From Nitrospirota bacterium (lineage in GTDB: Bacteria > Nitrospirota > Thermodesulfovibrionia > Thermodesulfovibrionales > UBA1546), in contig WPIF01000013.1 in the NCBI GenBank assembly GCA_009773185.1, positions 1 through 64,000 of the forward strand: a stretch of DNA of 64,000 bases. Direction: 5' to 3'. Every line of letters starts with the position of its first letter. The first letter of the stretch is position 1. Under the pieces are notes generated by a model. It saw only the letters and a program-made list of their open reading frames with translations. It was not told the DNA's origin and searched no databases. This document shows, piece by piece, positions 35,297-43,292 of the stretch. The translations under genes were made by a program, and so were the position numbers.

Positions 35297-35713
35297 ATGG
35301 CTATAACGAGATTCGGCATATCACTTGAGAAGGCATTAATCGAACGGTTTGATTCCCTTATAAGAAAAAAGGGTTATGCAAACCGGAGCGAGGCAATACG
35401 CGACCTTATCAGGGACAGCCTTGTCATGGAAGAATGGGAAGCCGGGAATGTAGAGACAGTCGGCACTATCACGCTTGTATATTCCCATCATACAAGAGAG
35501 CTGGCAGACACCCTCACTGACCTCCAGCACCACTACCACACCGCTATTATCTCTGCCATGCACATACACCTTGACAAGCACAACTGCCTTGAGGTCCTTG
35601 TTGTAAAAGGAAAAGGGAAGGACATAAGGAAGATTTCCGACAGGCTGACAGGAACCAAGGGTGTAAAACACGGGAAGCTCACTGTTACAACAACCGGCAA
35701 GCATTTGAAATAG
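35297..35713 (+). CDS. nikR: Nickel-responsive regulator NikR
   Basis: A 138-residue ribbon-helix-helix repressor. Residues 1-45 are the DNA-binding part ([37 protein letters not shown]); the C-terminal ACT-like domain holds the nickel site [24 protein letters not shown], with His residues near 77, 88 and 90 and Cys near 96. It controls nickel uptake genes, and here starts the cbiM-cbiQ-cbiO cluster, which argues that the transporter carries nickel. No Shine-Dalgarno is visible; the region before the ATG is a possible operator instead. Confidence 0.95.
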   Translation: MAITRFGISLEKALIERFDSLIRKKGYANRSEAIRDLIRDSLVMEEWEAGNVETVGTITLVYSHHTRELADTLTDLQHHYHTAIISAMHIHLDKHNCLEVLVVKGKGKDIRKISDRLTGTKGVKHGKLTVTTTGKHLK

Positions 35714-35721
35714 GATGGCGG

Positions 35722-36438
35722 ATGCATATACCTGACGGATATTTAGGGCCTTATACTTACGGCGGATTGTGGGCAGCTATAGTGCCAATCTGGATTTACG
35801 CCTCAGGAAAAATCAAAGAGACCTTAAAGGCATCTCAGGTTCCGTTCCTTGCATTAAGCGCTGCGTTCAGTTTTGTCATCATGCTGTTTAATGTGCCGAT
35901 ACCCGGAGGCACAACAGGGCATGCAACCGGCGCAACCTTGATTGCTATATTAATCGGGCCATGGGCTGCCATTATTGCAGTTTCAATTGCTTTAATAATC
36001 CAGTCATTCATGTTTGGAGACGGCGGGATTACTGCCATTGGCGCAAATTGTTTCAATATTGCATTTGCAGATGTGCTTGTTGGGTATGGGATATACAGAT
36101 TAGTAGCAGGGGTTAGGGGTCAGTCTCCTCAGGCGACCCGCCGAGGCGGGGGGTCAGGGGTTATAAGCACTCGTCATCTGATAGGTGCAGGCGCAGGCGC
36201 ATATATAGGCATTAACCTGGCTGCCTTCCTTACTGCTTTTGAACTCGGCATACAGACTGTTCTCCATGTTGGCACTGACGGAAGGCCCTTATACAGCCCT
36301 TTTCCATTGGCAGTTACAATTCCTGCTATTATGATTGAACATGCAGTCCTGTTCGGGATTGTAGAAGCGGTGATTACCATATTTGTATTAATCTATCTGA
36401 GAAAGTCACATCCTGATTTAATAGGAAGGGGATTATGA
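35722..36438 (+). CDS. cbiM: Energy-coupling factor metal transporter S component CbiM/NikM
   Basis: Membrane substrate-binding component, 238 residues, about seven helices. The N-terminal MHIPDGYL supplies the metal site (His2 with the free amino group), with further ligands in GGTTGHATGATL. A heptamer array with a nested GC-rich module (36109-36163) inserts GVRGQSPQATRRGGGSGV at about residues 130-147, in a loop between helices. nikR upstream favours nickel over cobalt. Eight nt follow the nikR stop; GGCGG is a weak Shine-Dalgarno. Confidence 0.93.
   Translation: MHIPDGYLGPYTYGGLWAAIVPIWIYASGKIKETLKASQVPFLALSAAFSFVIMLFNVPIPGGTTGHATGATLIAILIGPWAAIIAVSIALIIQSFMFGDGGITAIGANCFNIAFADVLVGYGIYRLVAGVRGQSPQATRRGGGSGVISTRHLIGAGAGAYIGINLAAFLTAFELGIQTVLHVGTDGRPLYSPFPLAVTIPAIMIEHAVLFGIVEAVITIFVLIYLRKSHPDLIGRGL
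36109..36163 (+). repeat. Heptamer array with nested GC-rich module in cbiM
   Basis: Two units (GGGGTTA, GGGGTCA), then a 27-nt GC-rich stretch (36123-36149, with CCTCAGGCGA and CCGAGGCGG arms), then two mirror-ordered units (GGGGTCA, GGGGTTA). The GC-rich stretch is related to 37624-37652 in cbiQ. Confidence 0.82.
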
Positions 36439-36788
36439 TAAATTTTAGTAAAAAATTTCAGGCATCCCCTTATAAAAAACTCTGGATAGGAATTGGAATA
36501 TTGATACTCCTTTCTCCTCTGGGCATAATTCTCCCTGAGCTATTTAAGTCAGGAGGCGCATGGGGAGAATGGGGGGCAGAGGGGCTTGAAAAGATAACAG
36601 GATATATTCCGGAGGGGCTGAAAAAGCTGTCTGGCCTGTGGAAAGCTCCGATACCTGCTTATGGATTTTCAGGATGGAAAGGGCTTTTTAAGAGTTCTGC
36701 CGCATATATAATCTCAGGAATAATCGGCGTGGGCCTTGTTGTTCTGGTCTCAATATTAATAGGGAAATTTCTTGCGAGGAAAAAATGA
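36435..36788 (+). CDS. PDGLE-domain metal transporter component (CbiN/NikN-like)
   Basis: A 117-residue protein with an N-terminal helix (IGIGILILLSPLGIILP), a periplasmic PDGLE-like segment (GAWGEWGAEGLEKITGYIPEG) and a C-terminal helix (IISGIIGVGLVVLVSILIG). Such two-helix proteins act with CbiM in metal capture. Four-nt overlaps with cbiM upstream and cbiQ downstream show coupled translation. Confidence 0.85.
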   Translation: MINFSKKFQASPYKKLWIGIGILILLSPLGIILPELFKSGGAWGEWGAEGLEKITGYIPEGLKKLSGLWKAPIPAYGFSGWKGLFKSSAAYIISGIIGVGLVVLVSILIGKFLARKK

Positions 36789-37747
36789 CAATTCCTGAGT
36801 GGCTCAAACAAAAAACAGAGCATGGCGCACAGAGCAGAGAGCATGGGAAGGCAAAGGAACGGTTTCTTGATAAGACACTGAGGGACATAGTCTCTTTCAC
36901 GGAAAATACAATGTTCAATGAGACGACTTCTTTAAAAAATGGGTTTTTACAGAGCGTTGAAACAAGGCTTAAGGTTCTGACCATCATGTTTTTTATAATA
37001 TTATTAAGCCTTCAAAAAAGCATTCTCGCCATAGCAGTATTTTCCCTGGTCTCATTGGCATTAGCCCTTATCTCAAGAATACCAATGCTCCTTTTTATAC
37101 AGAGAATTCTGCCTGCTTTCTTTTTTACGCTTTTAATTTCTCTGTCTGCAACCCTGAATGTAATTGTACAGGGCGAACCTTTTGCAAATCTTTACAGGTT
37201 CAGCAAGTTATACAGCATTGGAGGCCTCACAATCCCCCGGGAAATCTATATCACAAAACAGGGGCTCTTAAGCAGCCTTACTCTTCTATTAAGAGTAACA
37301 GCATCTGTTTCCCTGGTTTTTCTGCTTACACTGACAACCCCGCCAAATAAATTTATCAAAGCGGTTTCATCTTTTATGCCGGGCACATTCAAGTCAATCG
37401 TGTCGATGAGCTACAGGTACATATTTTTTCTTGTAAGGAAGGTTGAGCAGTTTATAATGGGCTTTAAATCAAGAAACATATCAGCGGCATCTTACGGAGT
37501 CACCGGCCGGAAATGGGTTGCCTCAAGGATGGGGCTTTTGTTTTCGATAAGCCTCAAATTGAGCGCAGAGCTTGGGCAGGCCATGGAATCAAGGGGATAC
37601 AGGTATGAAAATTTCAAATTTTTCGCCTCAGGCGAACCCGTCCGAGGCGGGCAAATTTCAGATTTCAAATTTTCAATGGCTGATATAACGTGGATAATCT
37701 TCAGCGTAATATTTACAGGAGCAATAATTTGGAAATCTTTGATGTAG
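36785..37747 (+). CDS. cbiQ: Energy-coupling factor transporter transmembrane protein CbiQ
   Basis: T component of the ECF metal importer, 320 residues. Four to five helices (ETRLKVLTIMFFIILLSL, VFSLVSLALALISRIPM, then FFFTLLISLSATLNV and so on), and the coupling motif region RYIFFLVRKVEQFIMGFKSRN...AMESRGYRYE. Two in-frame insertions come from repeats: one at residues about 11-22 (heptamer array 36819-36846) and one near residues 275-297 with a nested GC-rich module. It overlaps cbiO by 19 nt. Confidence 0.92.
   Translation: MTIPEWLKQKTEHGAQSREHGKAKERFLDKTLRDIVSFTENTMFNETTSLKNGFLQSVETRLKVLTIMFFIILLSLQKSILAIAVFSLVSLALALISRIPMLLFIQRILPAFFFTLLISLSATLNVIVQGEPFANLYRFSKLYSIGGLTIPREIYITKQGLLSSLTLLLRVTASVSLVFLLTLTTPPNKFIKAVSSFMPGTFKSIVSMSYRYIFFLVRKVEQFIMGFKSRNISAASYGVTGRKWVASRMGLLFSISLKLSAELGQAMESRGYRYENFKFFASGEPVRGGQISDFKFSMADITWIIFSVIFTGAIIWKSLM
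36819..36846 (+). repeat. Heptamer array near the 5' end of cbiQ
   Basis: Four units AGCATGG, CGCACAG, AGCAGAG, AGCATGG, in frame as part of TEHGAQSREHG ahead of the first conserved segment. Confidence 0.75.
37609..37673 (+). repeat. Heptamer array with nested GC-rich module near the 3' end of cbiQ
   Basis: AAATTTC-type units (37609-37623), a 29-nt GC-rich stretch (37624-37652, CGCCTCAGGCGA ... CCGAGGCGGG), then AAATTTC, AGATTTC, AAATTTT (37653-37673). The organisation mirrors that in cbiM. Confidence 0.82.
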
Positions 37748-38784
37748 AAAAAATATCATACACCTACAAAAACGGCAAAAAGGCTGTTGATGATGTATCG
37801 TTCAGGGTTAAAGAAGGCGAGAGCCTTACAATAATAGGCACGAACGGCTCCGGCAAATCAACGCTCCTGTATCTGCTTAACGGACTTATAACTCCGGAAT
37901 CAGGCAGCATAAAAATATACGGCAGGGATTCAGAAAATGGTTTTTCATCTGAACTGAGGCAGAGGATATCGCTTTTATTTCAGAACCCGCATGCACAGCT
38001 TTTTTTATTGAGTGTATGGGATGAGCTTTGTTTCGGGCCTTCACAGCTTGAACTTGATAAACCGGGGATACGGAAAAGAGCAGAGGATATACTCGGGTTG
38101 CTCGGGATAGAACATCTGAGGGACAGAGGGCCGTGGGATTTAAGCGGAGGAGAGATGAAAAAAGTTGCATTGGGCACATGCCTCAGCATCAACCCTGATG
38201 TGCTTTTACTTGACGAGCCGACAACAGGCCTTGACCCGAAAAGCCAGGTTGAATTTGTGGATTTAATAAATGAACTGAGACATGCGGGAAAGACCGTAAT
38301 CACAGCGACCCATGACCTCGGCATTATCGAAGATATCTCTGACAGGACGATTGTCCTTGGCGAAGACCACAGGGTATTGCTCGAAGGCAAACCCTGGGAT
38401 ATAATGGAGAATACAAATGCACTGCTTCATGCAAATCTCATACATAAACATGTTCACAGGCATACATGGTATGTGCATGAGCACAGTCATTTCGGGACTC
38501 ATGAACACGAGCATGTGGTTCTGAATGAAGTGTCAGATGCAGGTTACACAAAGAATGAAACAAGGGAGGCGGCCTTTATGATGACAGATATGGAGAAACT
38601 TAAAAAGCTTCTGACTCACTGGGCAGAACATAATGAGGAGCATGCAAAGACATATCTTGAATGGGCAGAAAAGGCCAGGGAATCAGGAGACAAAGAGATA
38701 TACAATATCCTCAAAGAGATTGCCGAGAATACAAAGAGACTGGATGGGTTGTTTGAGAAGGCAAGGAAGATTGTCGGGAAATAG
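37729..38784 (+). CDS. cbiO: Energy-coupling factor ATPase CbiO with His-rich C-terminal extension
   Basis: ATPase of the metal importer, 351 residues from TTG 37729, chosen because AGGAG lies seven nt upstream and the protein then starts MEIFDVEKISYTYKNG. Walker A GTNGSGKST near 37-45, Q-loop LLFQNPHAQ, signature LSGGEMKK, Walker B VLLLDEPTTGLD, H-loop TATHDL. After the ABC domain (about 230) there is a His-rich stretch, with 11 His in 29 residues (234-262), followed by a helical domain with His at i, i+4 and i+8 (297, 301, 305). The tail probably binds Ni or Co and may store or sense it. Confidence 0.93.
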   Translation: MEIFDVEKISYTYKNGKKAVDDVSFRVKEGESLTIIGTNGSGKSTLLYLLNGLITPESGSIKIYGRDSENGFSSELRQRISLLFQNPHAQLFLLSVWDELCFGPSQLELDKPGIRKRAEDILGLLGIEHLRDRGPWDLSGGEMKKVALGTCLSINPDVLLLDEPTTGLDPKSQVEFVDLINELRHAGKTVITATHDLGIIEDISDRTIVLGEDHRVLLEGKPWDIMENTNALLHANLIHKHVHRHTWYVHEHSHFGTHEHEHVVLNEVSDAGYTKNETREAAFMMTDMEKLKKLLTHWAEHNEEHAKTYLEWAEKARESGDKEIYNILKEIAENTKRLDGLFEKARKIVGK

Positions 38785-38785
38785 G

Positions 38786-39343
38786 ATGGAAATTAAACTG
38801 CCGGATGGATTTGATAACAGGGAAGAGGCAATCGGGTCAATCATAAAAAAAGAGATTGAAGCCGGAGAGTCTGAGCTTGTTGTTATTAAAAAAGGCATCG
38901 GGGAATTCCTGATTAACAATAAGGGTTATTCCAAAGACGAGGTTGAGGCAGACAGGGAATTCGCTGTTGAGGCAGGCAATGAGAAATGCAAATCAAAGGC
39001 AGATATTGTTGTCAGCATAGACGGGAAAAGGCTGATGATTGTTAAGTGTTCTATCGGAGCATTGGTTTCGAGAGAGAGACAAGCTGTTGCCTGTGCGCGT
39101 TTAATGGATTCTTATCAGATACCTTTTGCTGTTGTGACAGACGGAAATGATGCAATACTGCTTGACACCCTGACAGGCAAGGCAATAAACGAAGGCATTG
39201 AAAAAATTCCTTCAAGGGATGAGCTAAAGGCGATGACGGAGAAAATTGAATTTAAAAAACTGTCTACTGAAAAACTGGAAAAAGAAAAACGCATCCTGCT
39301 TGCCTTCGATTCGATAAAATGCTCTATTATTCATGGAGAGTAA
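38786..39343 (+). CDS. Stand-alone HsdR-N-like (PD-(D/E)xK fold) protein
   Basis: A 185-residue protein resembling the N-terminal nuclease-like domain of type I restriction R subunits (HSDR_N_2) without the helicase. Motifs: DREFAVEAGNEKCKSKADIVVSIDGKRLMIVKCSIGAL, where the active-site Asp is kept but the usual Glu-x-Lys reads Val-Lys, and VACARLMDSYQIPFAVVTDGNDAILLDTLTG. The altered core suggests weak or no cleavage. ATG 38786 overlaps nothing and follows cbiO by one nt; the frame is open further upstream but that part is in the cbiO shadow. Co-transcription with the nickel transporter is likely. Confidence 0.75.
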   Translation: MEIKLPDGFDNREEAIGSIIKKEIEAGESELVVIKKGIGEFLINNKGYSKDEVEADREFAVEAGNEKCKSKADIVVSIDGKRLMIVKCSIGALVSRERQAVACARLMDSYQIPFAVVTDGNDAILLDTLTGKAINEGIEKIPSRDELKAMTEKIEFKKLSTEKLEKEKRILLAFDSIKCSIIHGE

Positions 39344-39346
39344 ACC

Positions 39347-39529
39347 TCAGAACAGGCCTTTCTGTTTTTCGCCGGCATCCCTGTTCCTGTTTCTTTCATA
39401 TCTTTCCGCAATCCTGAAGAGCCTTTCCTTAAGGGTTTCATCATCAATAAGCCCGACCTTGAAATCTGATACAACAAAATAGAAGGCTTCAACAAGTTCT
39501 TCGTTCAGAGATGTCTTTGTTTCGCCCAT
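39347..39529 (-). CDS. Small conserved-looking protein downstream of cysK
   Basis: A 60-residue acidic-then-basic helical protein (NEELVEAFYFVVSDFKVGLIDDETLKERLFRIAERYERN). It starts five nt after the cysK stop codon on the same strand and converges on the HsdR-N-like gene with a four-nt gap. I recognise no family. The composition and tight spacing support a real gene. Confidence 0.55.
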   Translation of the reverse strand: MGETKTSLNEELVEAFYFVVSDFKVGLIDDETLKERLFRIAERYERNRNRDAGEKQKGLF

Positions 39530-39534
39530 AAATA

Positions 39535-40443
39535 TCAGGGTGTTTCCTGAGCAAAAAGGCCTGTGCTTAAATAGCGGTCTCCCCTGTCAGGCAATATTAC
39601 AACAACCTTTTTCCCCTTGCCGAGTTTTTTGGCAACCTTCAATGCTGCCCGGACTGCTGCCCCTGATGATATTCCGCACAGGAGCCCTTCCTTCAGGGAC
39701 AATTTCCTTGCTGTATCAGCAGCGTCAGAATCAGTTACCTGAATGACTTCATTATAGATTTTTGTGTTCAAAACTCCGGGATAAAAACCTGCGCCTATTC
39801 CTGCAATCTTGTGAGGCCCGGGATTCCCGCCTGAAAGGACAGGTGATGCCGCAGGCTCAACAGCCGCTATCCATACATCTGATTTTTTATCTCTCAATGC
39901 CTCTCCAACTCCTGTTATGGTCCCGCCTGTGCCGACACCTGCGACAAATCCGTCAGGAGCAGTTCCAAGGGCTTCAAGTATCTCAACTGCGGTTGTCTTT
40001 TTATGTATCTGGGGATTTGCAGGATTTTCAAACTGCTGCGGCATAAAGTAATCAGGGTTTGCTTTTGCTATCTCCTCTGCCTTTTCAACAGCGCCCATCA
40101 TGCCTTTTTTGCCTTCTGTTAAGACAAGCTCTGCCCCATAGGCCTGAAGCAGCTGTCTTCTTTCCATCGTCATGGTCTCCGGCATAGTCAGGATTAATTT
40201 ATACCCTTTAACTGTTGCTACCATTGCAAGCCCTATCCCGGTGTTGCCGCTTGTGGGCTCTATAATTATTCCGCCCGGCTTAAGCCTTCCGTCTTTCTCT
40301 GCTGTCTCTACCATGGAAAGGGCAATCCTGTCTTTTACAGAGCCGCCGATATTATACCCCTCGAGTTTTGCCCATATCTCAGCATCGTCTGCTGAACACA
40401 GATTATTGATTTTTACCAGGGGCGTGTTGCCGATCAGTGTCAA
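39535..40443 (-). CDS. cysK: Cysteine synthase (O-acetylserine sulfhydrylase)
   Basis: PLP enzyme that makes cysteine from O-acetylserine and sulfide. About 302 residues: LIGNTPLVKINNL, the PLP lysine in GSVKDRIALSM near residue 36-42, TSGNTGIGLA, VAGVGTGGTITGVG for the phosphate, and GISSGAAVRAALK. The start given is TTG 40443, but the protein would lack the usual few residues before NILTLIGNTPL; a CTG at 40462-40464 has GGAGGGG about five nt upstream and would restore them (LKLNKNILTLIG). A stop codon just above excludes an earlier ATG. Confidence 0.92.
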   Translation of the reverse strand: MTLIGNTPLVKINNLCSADDAEIWAKLEGYNIGGSVKDRIALSMVETAEKDGRLKPGGIIIEPTSGNTGIGLAMVATVKGYKLILTMPETMTMERRQLLQAYGAELVLTEGKKGMMGAVEKAEEIAKANPDYFMPQQFENPANPQIHKKTTAVEILEALGTAPDGFVAGVGTGGTITGVGEALRDKKSDVWIAAVEPAASPVLSGGNPGPHKIAGIGAGFYPGVLNTKIYNEVIQVTDSDAADTARKLSLKEGLLCGISSGAAVRAALKVAKKLGKGKKVVVILPDRGDRYLSTGLFAQETP

Positions 40444-40450
40444 TATGTTC

Positions 40451-41380
40451 TTATTCAGTTTCAGGGCTGCCCCTCCTCATTATTAACTGAAAAAGCATGT
40501 CTGCCATTTTACTGTCCATATCCTTCAATATCACATATTCCTTTGTCGCAAGTTTAATCTCTCCAAGATTTACATACGCTGTTCCAAGGCCGTAACGGGC
40601 ATCAGCATGTTTAGGATTTATCCTTACGGCCTCCTTAAATGAGTCTACAGCTTCATCAAAGCTTCCCTTTGCAAGCATAGCATACCCAAGGCCATTATGA
40701 AAATCAGCGCTCCCCGGTTCTATAGCTACCGCCTTCCTGAATTCCAGGGCCGCCTGCCCGGCATTACCCATCTCAAGCATTGCAATGCCCATCCAGCCAT
40801 GAAGTTCGGAACTATCAGGCTCTTTCTTGAGCGCATCCCGCAGTATTTTTAAGGCCTTATCGTAATCACGCGCCTCAATATAGCCTTTCACTGCAGAGAT
40901 ATTATCCCCGGAAGAAGTTCTCTCCTTATTGTCACTTTTTATACTCTTTTCACCGGACCGGGTAATTTGAAGATTTTTTGTAAAATCAAGTATAACCTTA
41001 ACAGGCATTACCTCAAATAAATTGCCTGCCTGTGATTGCCTGTAAACCATGCCTATGATTTTGTTGCCAAAAAATAACGGCGCACCCGGCACAGGTGCCT
41101 CCTGGAACTCAATAAGCATATATGTTGTATCATCGCGGTTTTTTTTAATTCCGCTGATTACACCGCCTATCTTTTTCACTGCCTCGCCATCTGCCTTGAA
41201 TGTATAGACCTTTTCACCGACTGATGCCGCATAGTCACTGTTAAATACAGGGGATTGTGTGTCGAGGACATCTGAGAAGCAGGAGTTTTTAAGCCATATC
41301 ACCTGACTAAGAAAAAATAATAGGAAGATTACTGAAAACCTTACAAGTTTCATACCGGCTTTCTGTGCCCTATCTTTCAA
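40451..41380 (-). CDS. Exported TPR protein with trypsin-like remnant
   Basis: A 309-residue protein with a signal peptide or anchor (residues 10-30, LVRFSVIFLLFFLSQVIWL). Residues 50-120 resemble the last strands of a trypsin-like fold (ADGEAVKKIGGVISGI ... APVPGAPLFFGNKIIGMVY), where Ala replaces the second Gly of GGPL and no catalytic Ser is seen. Residues 165-300 form four TPR units (AVAIEPGSADFHNGLGYAMLAKG). It may be a degenerate protease-TPR fusion acting as a scaffold. It overlaps the preceding gene by 11 nt. Confidence 0.7.
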   Translation of the reverse strand: MKDRAQKAGMKLVRFSVIFLLFFLSQVIWLKNSCFSDVLDTQSPVFNSDYAASVGEKVYTFKADGEAVKKIGGVISGIKKNRDDTTYMLIEFQEAPVPGAPLFFGNKIIGMVYRQSQAGNLFEVMPVKVILDFTKNLQITRSGEKSIKSDNKERTSSGDNISAVKGYIEARDYDKALKILRDALKKEPDSSELHGWMGIAMLEMGNAGQAALEFRKAVAIEPGSADFHNGLGYAMLAKGSFDEAVDSFKEAVRINPKHADARYGLGTAYVNLGEIKLATKEYVILKDMDSKMADMLFQLIMRRGSPETE

Positions 41381-43211
41381 CCTCTAAGAGCTCTTTGCCT
41401 TCTCTTATCTGTTCCAGCGCAGTGCTGTCAAAACCTTTATCTTCAAAATATTCCTTTTCTATGGTCTCGATGTAGAACCTGTCAAGCCCGCTGTTTTTAA
41501 GGAAATCCTCTCTCAGGTTTATATCCTTCTTCTCTATGATTGCCGGCAGAAGATGATTGAGATAAAAAGATTCTTTCCTGAGGTCCAAAAGTGTCTTGTC
41601 AAACAGTTTTTGCGGCACCTTTAACGCAATGCCTCTTTCGGAGAGCTCTTTTTCTATGTCCTCTCTTATCTCATCCCTTCCCTCTCTGGCATTAAGCCTT
41701 GGATAGAAACTGCGCATCCTTTCCTTAAGCGCGCTGTGCACATGATGATAAAGCCTTTCCTCGTCCCTGATCATTTTCAGCTCAGCGACAACATCCCTGA
41801 GAGAGGCATCCCCTGCGGATACCTTCGCAATCCCCTTTGATATTGCGCTAATCTTTCTTCTGCCATAGGCTGTTATGTATTTATTATGAAGAATCTCTTT
41901 TACGGTAACCTCATCGAAAAGCGCTGTGTCAATCTTATCAAACTCCTTTTTGTTGCCTATAAGGCTCCTGAGGGAATCCTCTGTGAAATCCACATTCTCC
42001 ATAAATGCCATCTGGCTGAGCAATGCCTGAACATTATCGTATCTGTCAAAGTATGTGACTATGGAGCTGAATTCCTCAAATATGCTGAAATCATTGGTCT
42101 CCCGCGCTATCTCATCACATGCCTTGCCTGTATCCAGGAGTATCTGCTCAAAGCCCATATCACTCTGGGAATAGGCCCTGTGCTTTGCCTTTACCAACCT
42201 TGCTATGTCTTCATTTATTATGTGCTTCTTCAGGGATGAGTCTTTAAAAAACAGGTTTTCAAGTATTGACCTTGCCTCTTTGAGATACTCGGGTTCTTTT
42301 ATTTCCTGTATCTTCTTGCCCCTCAGCAGAAGTTCATCAAGTGTATCAAAAAGAACACTCGGAATATTATTCCTGATGCTGAGCGTTCTCAGCCTTCTCA
42401 GCCTTGCAATCTCTGAATGTTCGAGGCTGTCCTTAAGGATGCTCTTGAGGAGGATGTCCCTGTATTCATCAACTACGCGCCTGTTCTCAGGGTGCTTGTA
42501 CATTACATTAATCTTCATCCTCTCCTGCTGATAATTGTCTATCTTGTATCTTGCTACGATATCTTCAATATACAGTTCTTCCTGTGATGTAAGCGCTCTT
42601 TCATTGGAATAAAATTTTTCAAAGGCCCTGTAGAATTCCTCGTTTTCCTTATGGATTAATTTGAATATGAATACTGTTGATTTTTGTTCGTTCAATTCGC
42701 TCAGAAAATCGTCCAAAAGTTCAGTATCTTCATCCTTCCCGATTAATTCCGTTCTTTTCAGAAACTTGCCGACGGCCCTTACTATCTGTTTCTGCCTCCT
42801 TTTATATTCGCCGCGATAGTCTGAAGATATGAAAAAATAATAGTTCTTTACTGCGTTGCCCTGGAGAAAAAGCCTGTAGAACGACTCATCTCCTTCAATG
42901 GCATCTGTAAATACAATCTTCTCGGCAGCGTCGAGAAACGCGCCAAACATAATCAGCCTGTTGGAAACTTCCCCCTTTACCATATCCTTAAGCGGCTTCT
43001 CCACGCCAAACATGTATTCGCAGAAGCTTCCGCCCGTGCCTTTATAGTGGATGCCCTCTTTGGATACTGTAAACTCATTGCCCTTTGAGAAAAATCTTAT
43101 GTGGGAGGCCGTTTCCTCGTAGAAATACGTGCTTTCAACGCTGGCTCCACTTACAAATGCAAAGAACTCTACAGGGCCGAGCTTACCATGAAGCCTGAGG
43201 TCTCTAATCAT
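41370..43211 (-). CDS. Conserved hypothetical protein, about 613 residues
   Basis: A large, charged, largely helical cytosolic protein. It opens with beta strands (LRLHGKLGPVEFFAFVSG) and a segment FFISSDYRGEYKRRQKQIVRAVGKFLKR near 127-155, followed by long helices without membrane segments. General shape and length resemble a family of uncharacterised deltaproteobacterial and Nitrospirota proteins (possibly TIGR04442), but I cannot confirm this by eye. It heads a small operon with the TPR protein and cysK, and diverges from the transglycosylase gene. Confidence 0.65.
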   Translation of the reverse strand: MIRDLRLHGKLGPVEFFAFVSGASVESTYFYEETASHIRFFSKGNEFTVSKEGIHYKGTGGSFCEYMFGVEKPLKDMVKGEVSNRLIMFGAFLDAAEKIVFTDAIEGDESFYRLFLQGNAVKNYYFFISSDYRGEYKRRQKQIVRAVGKFLKRTELIGKDEDTELLDDFLSELNEQKSTVFIFKLIHKENEEFYRAFEKFYSNERALTSQEELYIEDIVARYKIDNYQQERMKINVMYKHPENRRVVDEYRDILLKSILKDSLEHSEIARLRRLRTLSIRNNIPSVLFDTLDELLLRGKKIQEIKEPEYLKEARSILENLFFKDSSLKKHIINEDIARLVKAKHRAYSQSDMGFEQILLDTGKACDEIARETNDFSIFEEFSSIVTYFDRYDNVQALLSQMAFMENVDFTEDSLRSLIGNKKEFDKIDTALFDEVTVKEILHNKYITAYGRRKISAISKGIAKVSAGDASLRDVVAELKMIRDEERLYHHVHSALKERMRSFYPRLNAREGRDEIREDIEKELSERGIALKVPQKLFDKTLLDLRKESFYLNHLLPAIIEKKDINLREDFLKNSGLDRFYIETIEKEYFEDKGFDSTALEQIREGKELLEVER

Positions 43212-43257
43212 AGCTAAAATATAACATACGCCGGTTAAAATATTCTATCGCCCTTTA

Positions 43258-43287
43258 TTGCCGAAATAGCATGTGTTTGGTTATCAT
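43258..43287 (+). promoter_or_regulatory. Promoter of the transglycosylase gene (leaderless type)
   Basis: TTGCCG at 43258-43263, an 18-nt spacer, and TATCAT at 43282-43287, five nt before the ATG at 43293. No Shine-Dalgarno. Confidence 0.5.
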
Positions 43288-43292
43288 AGTTT

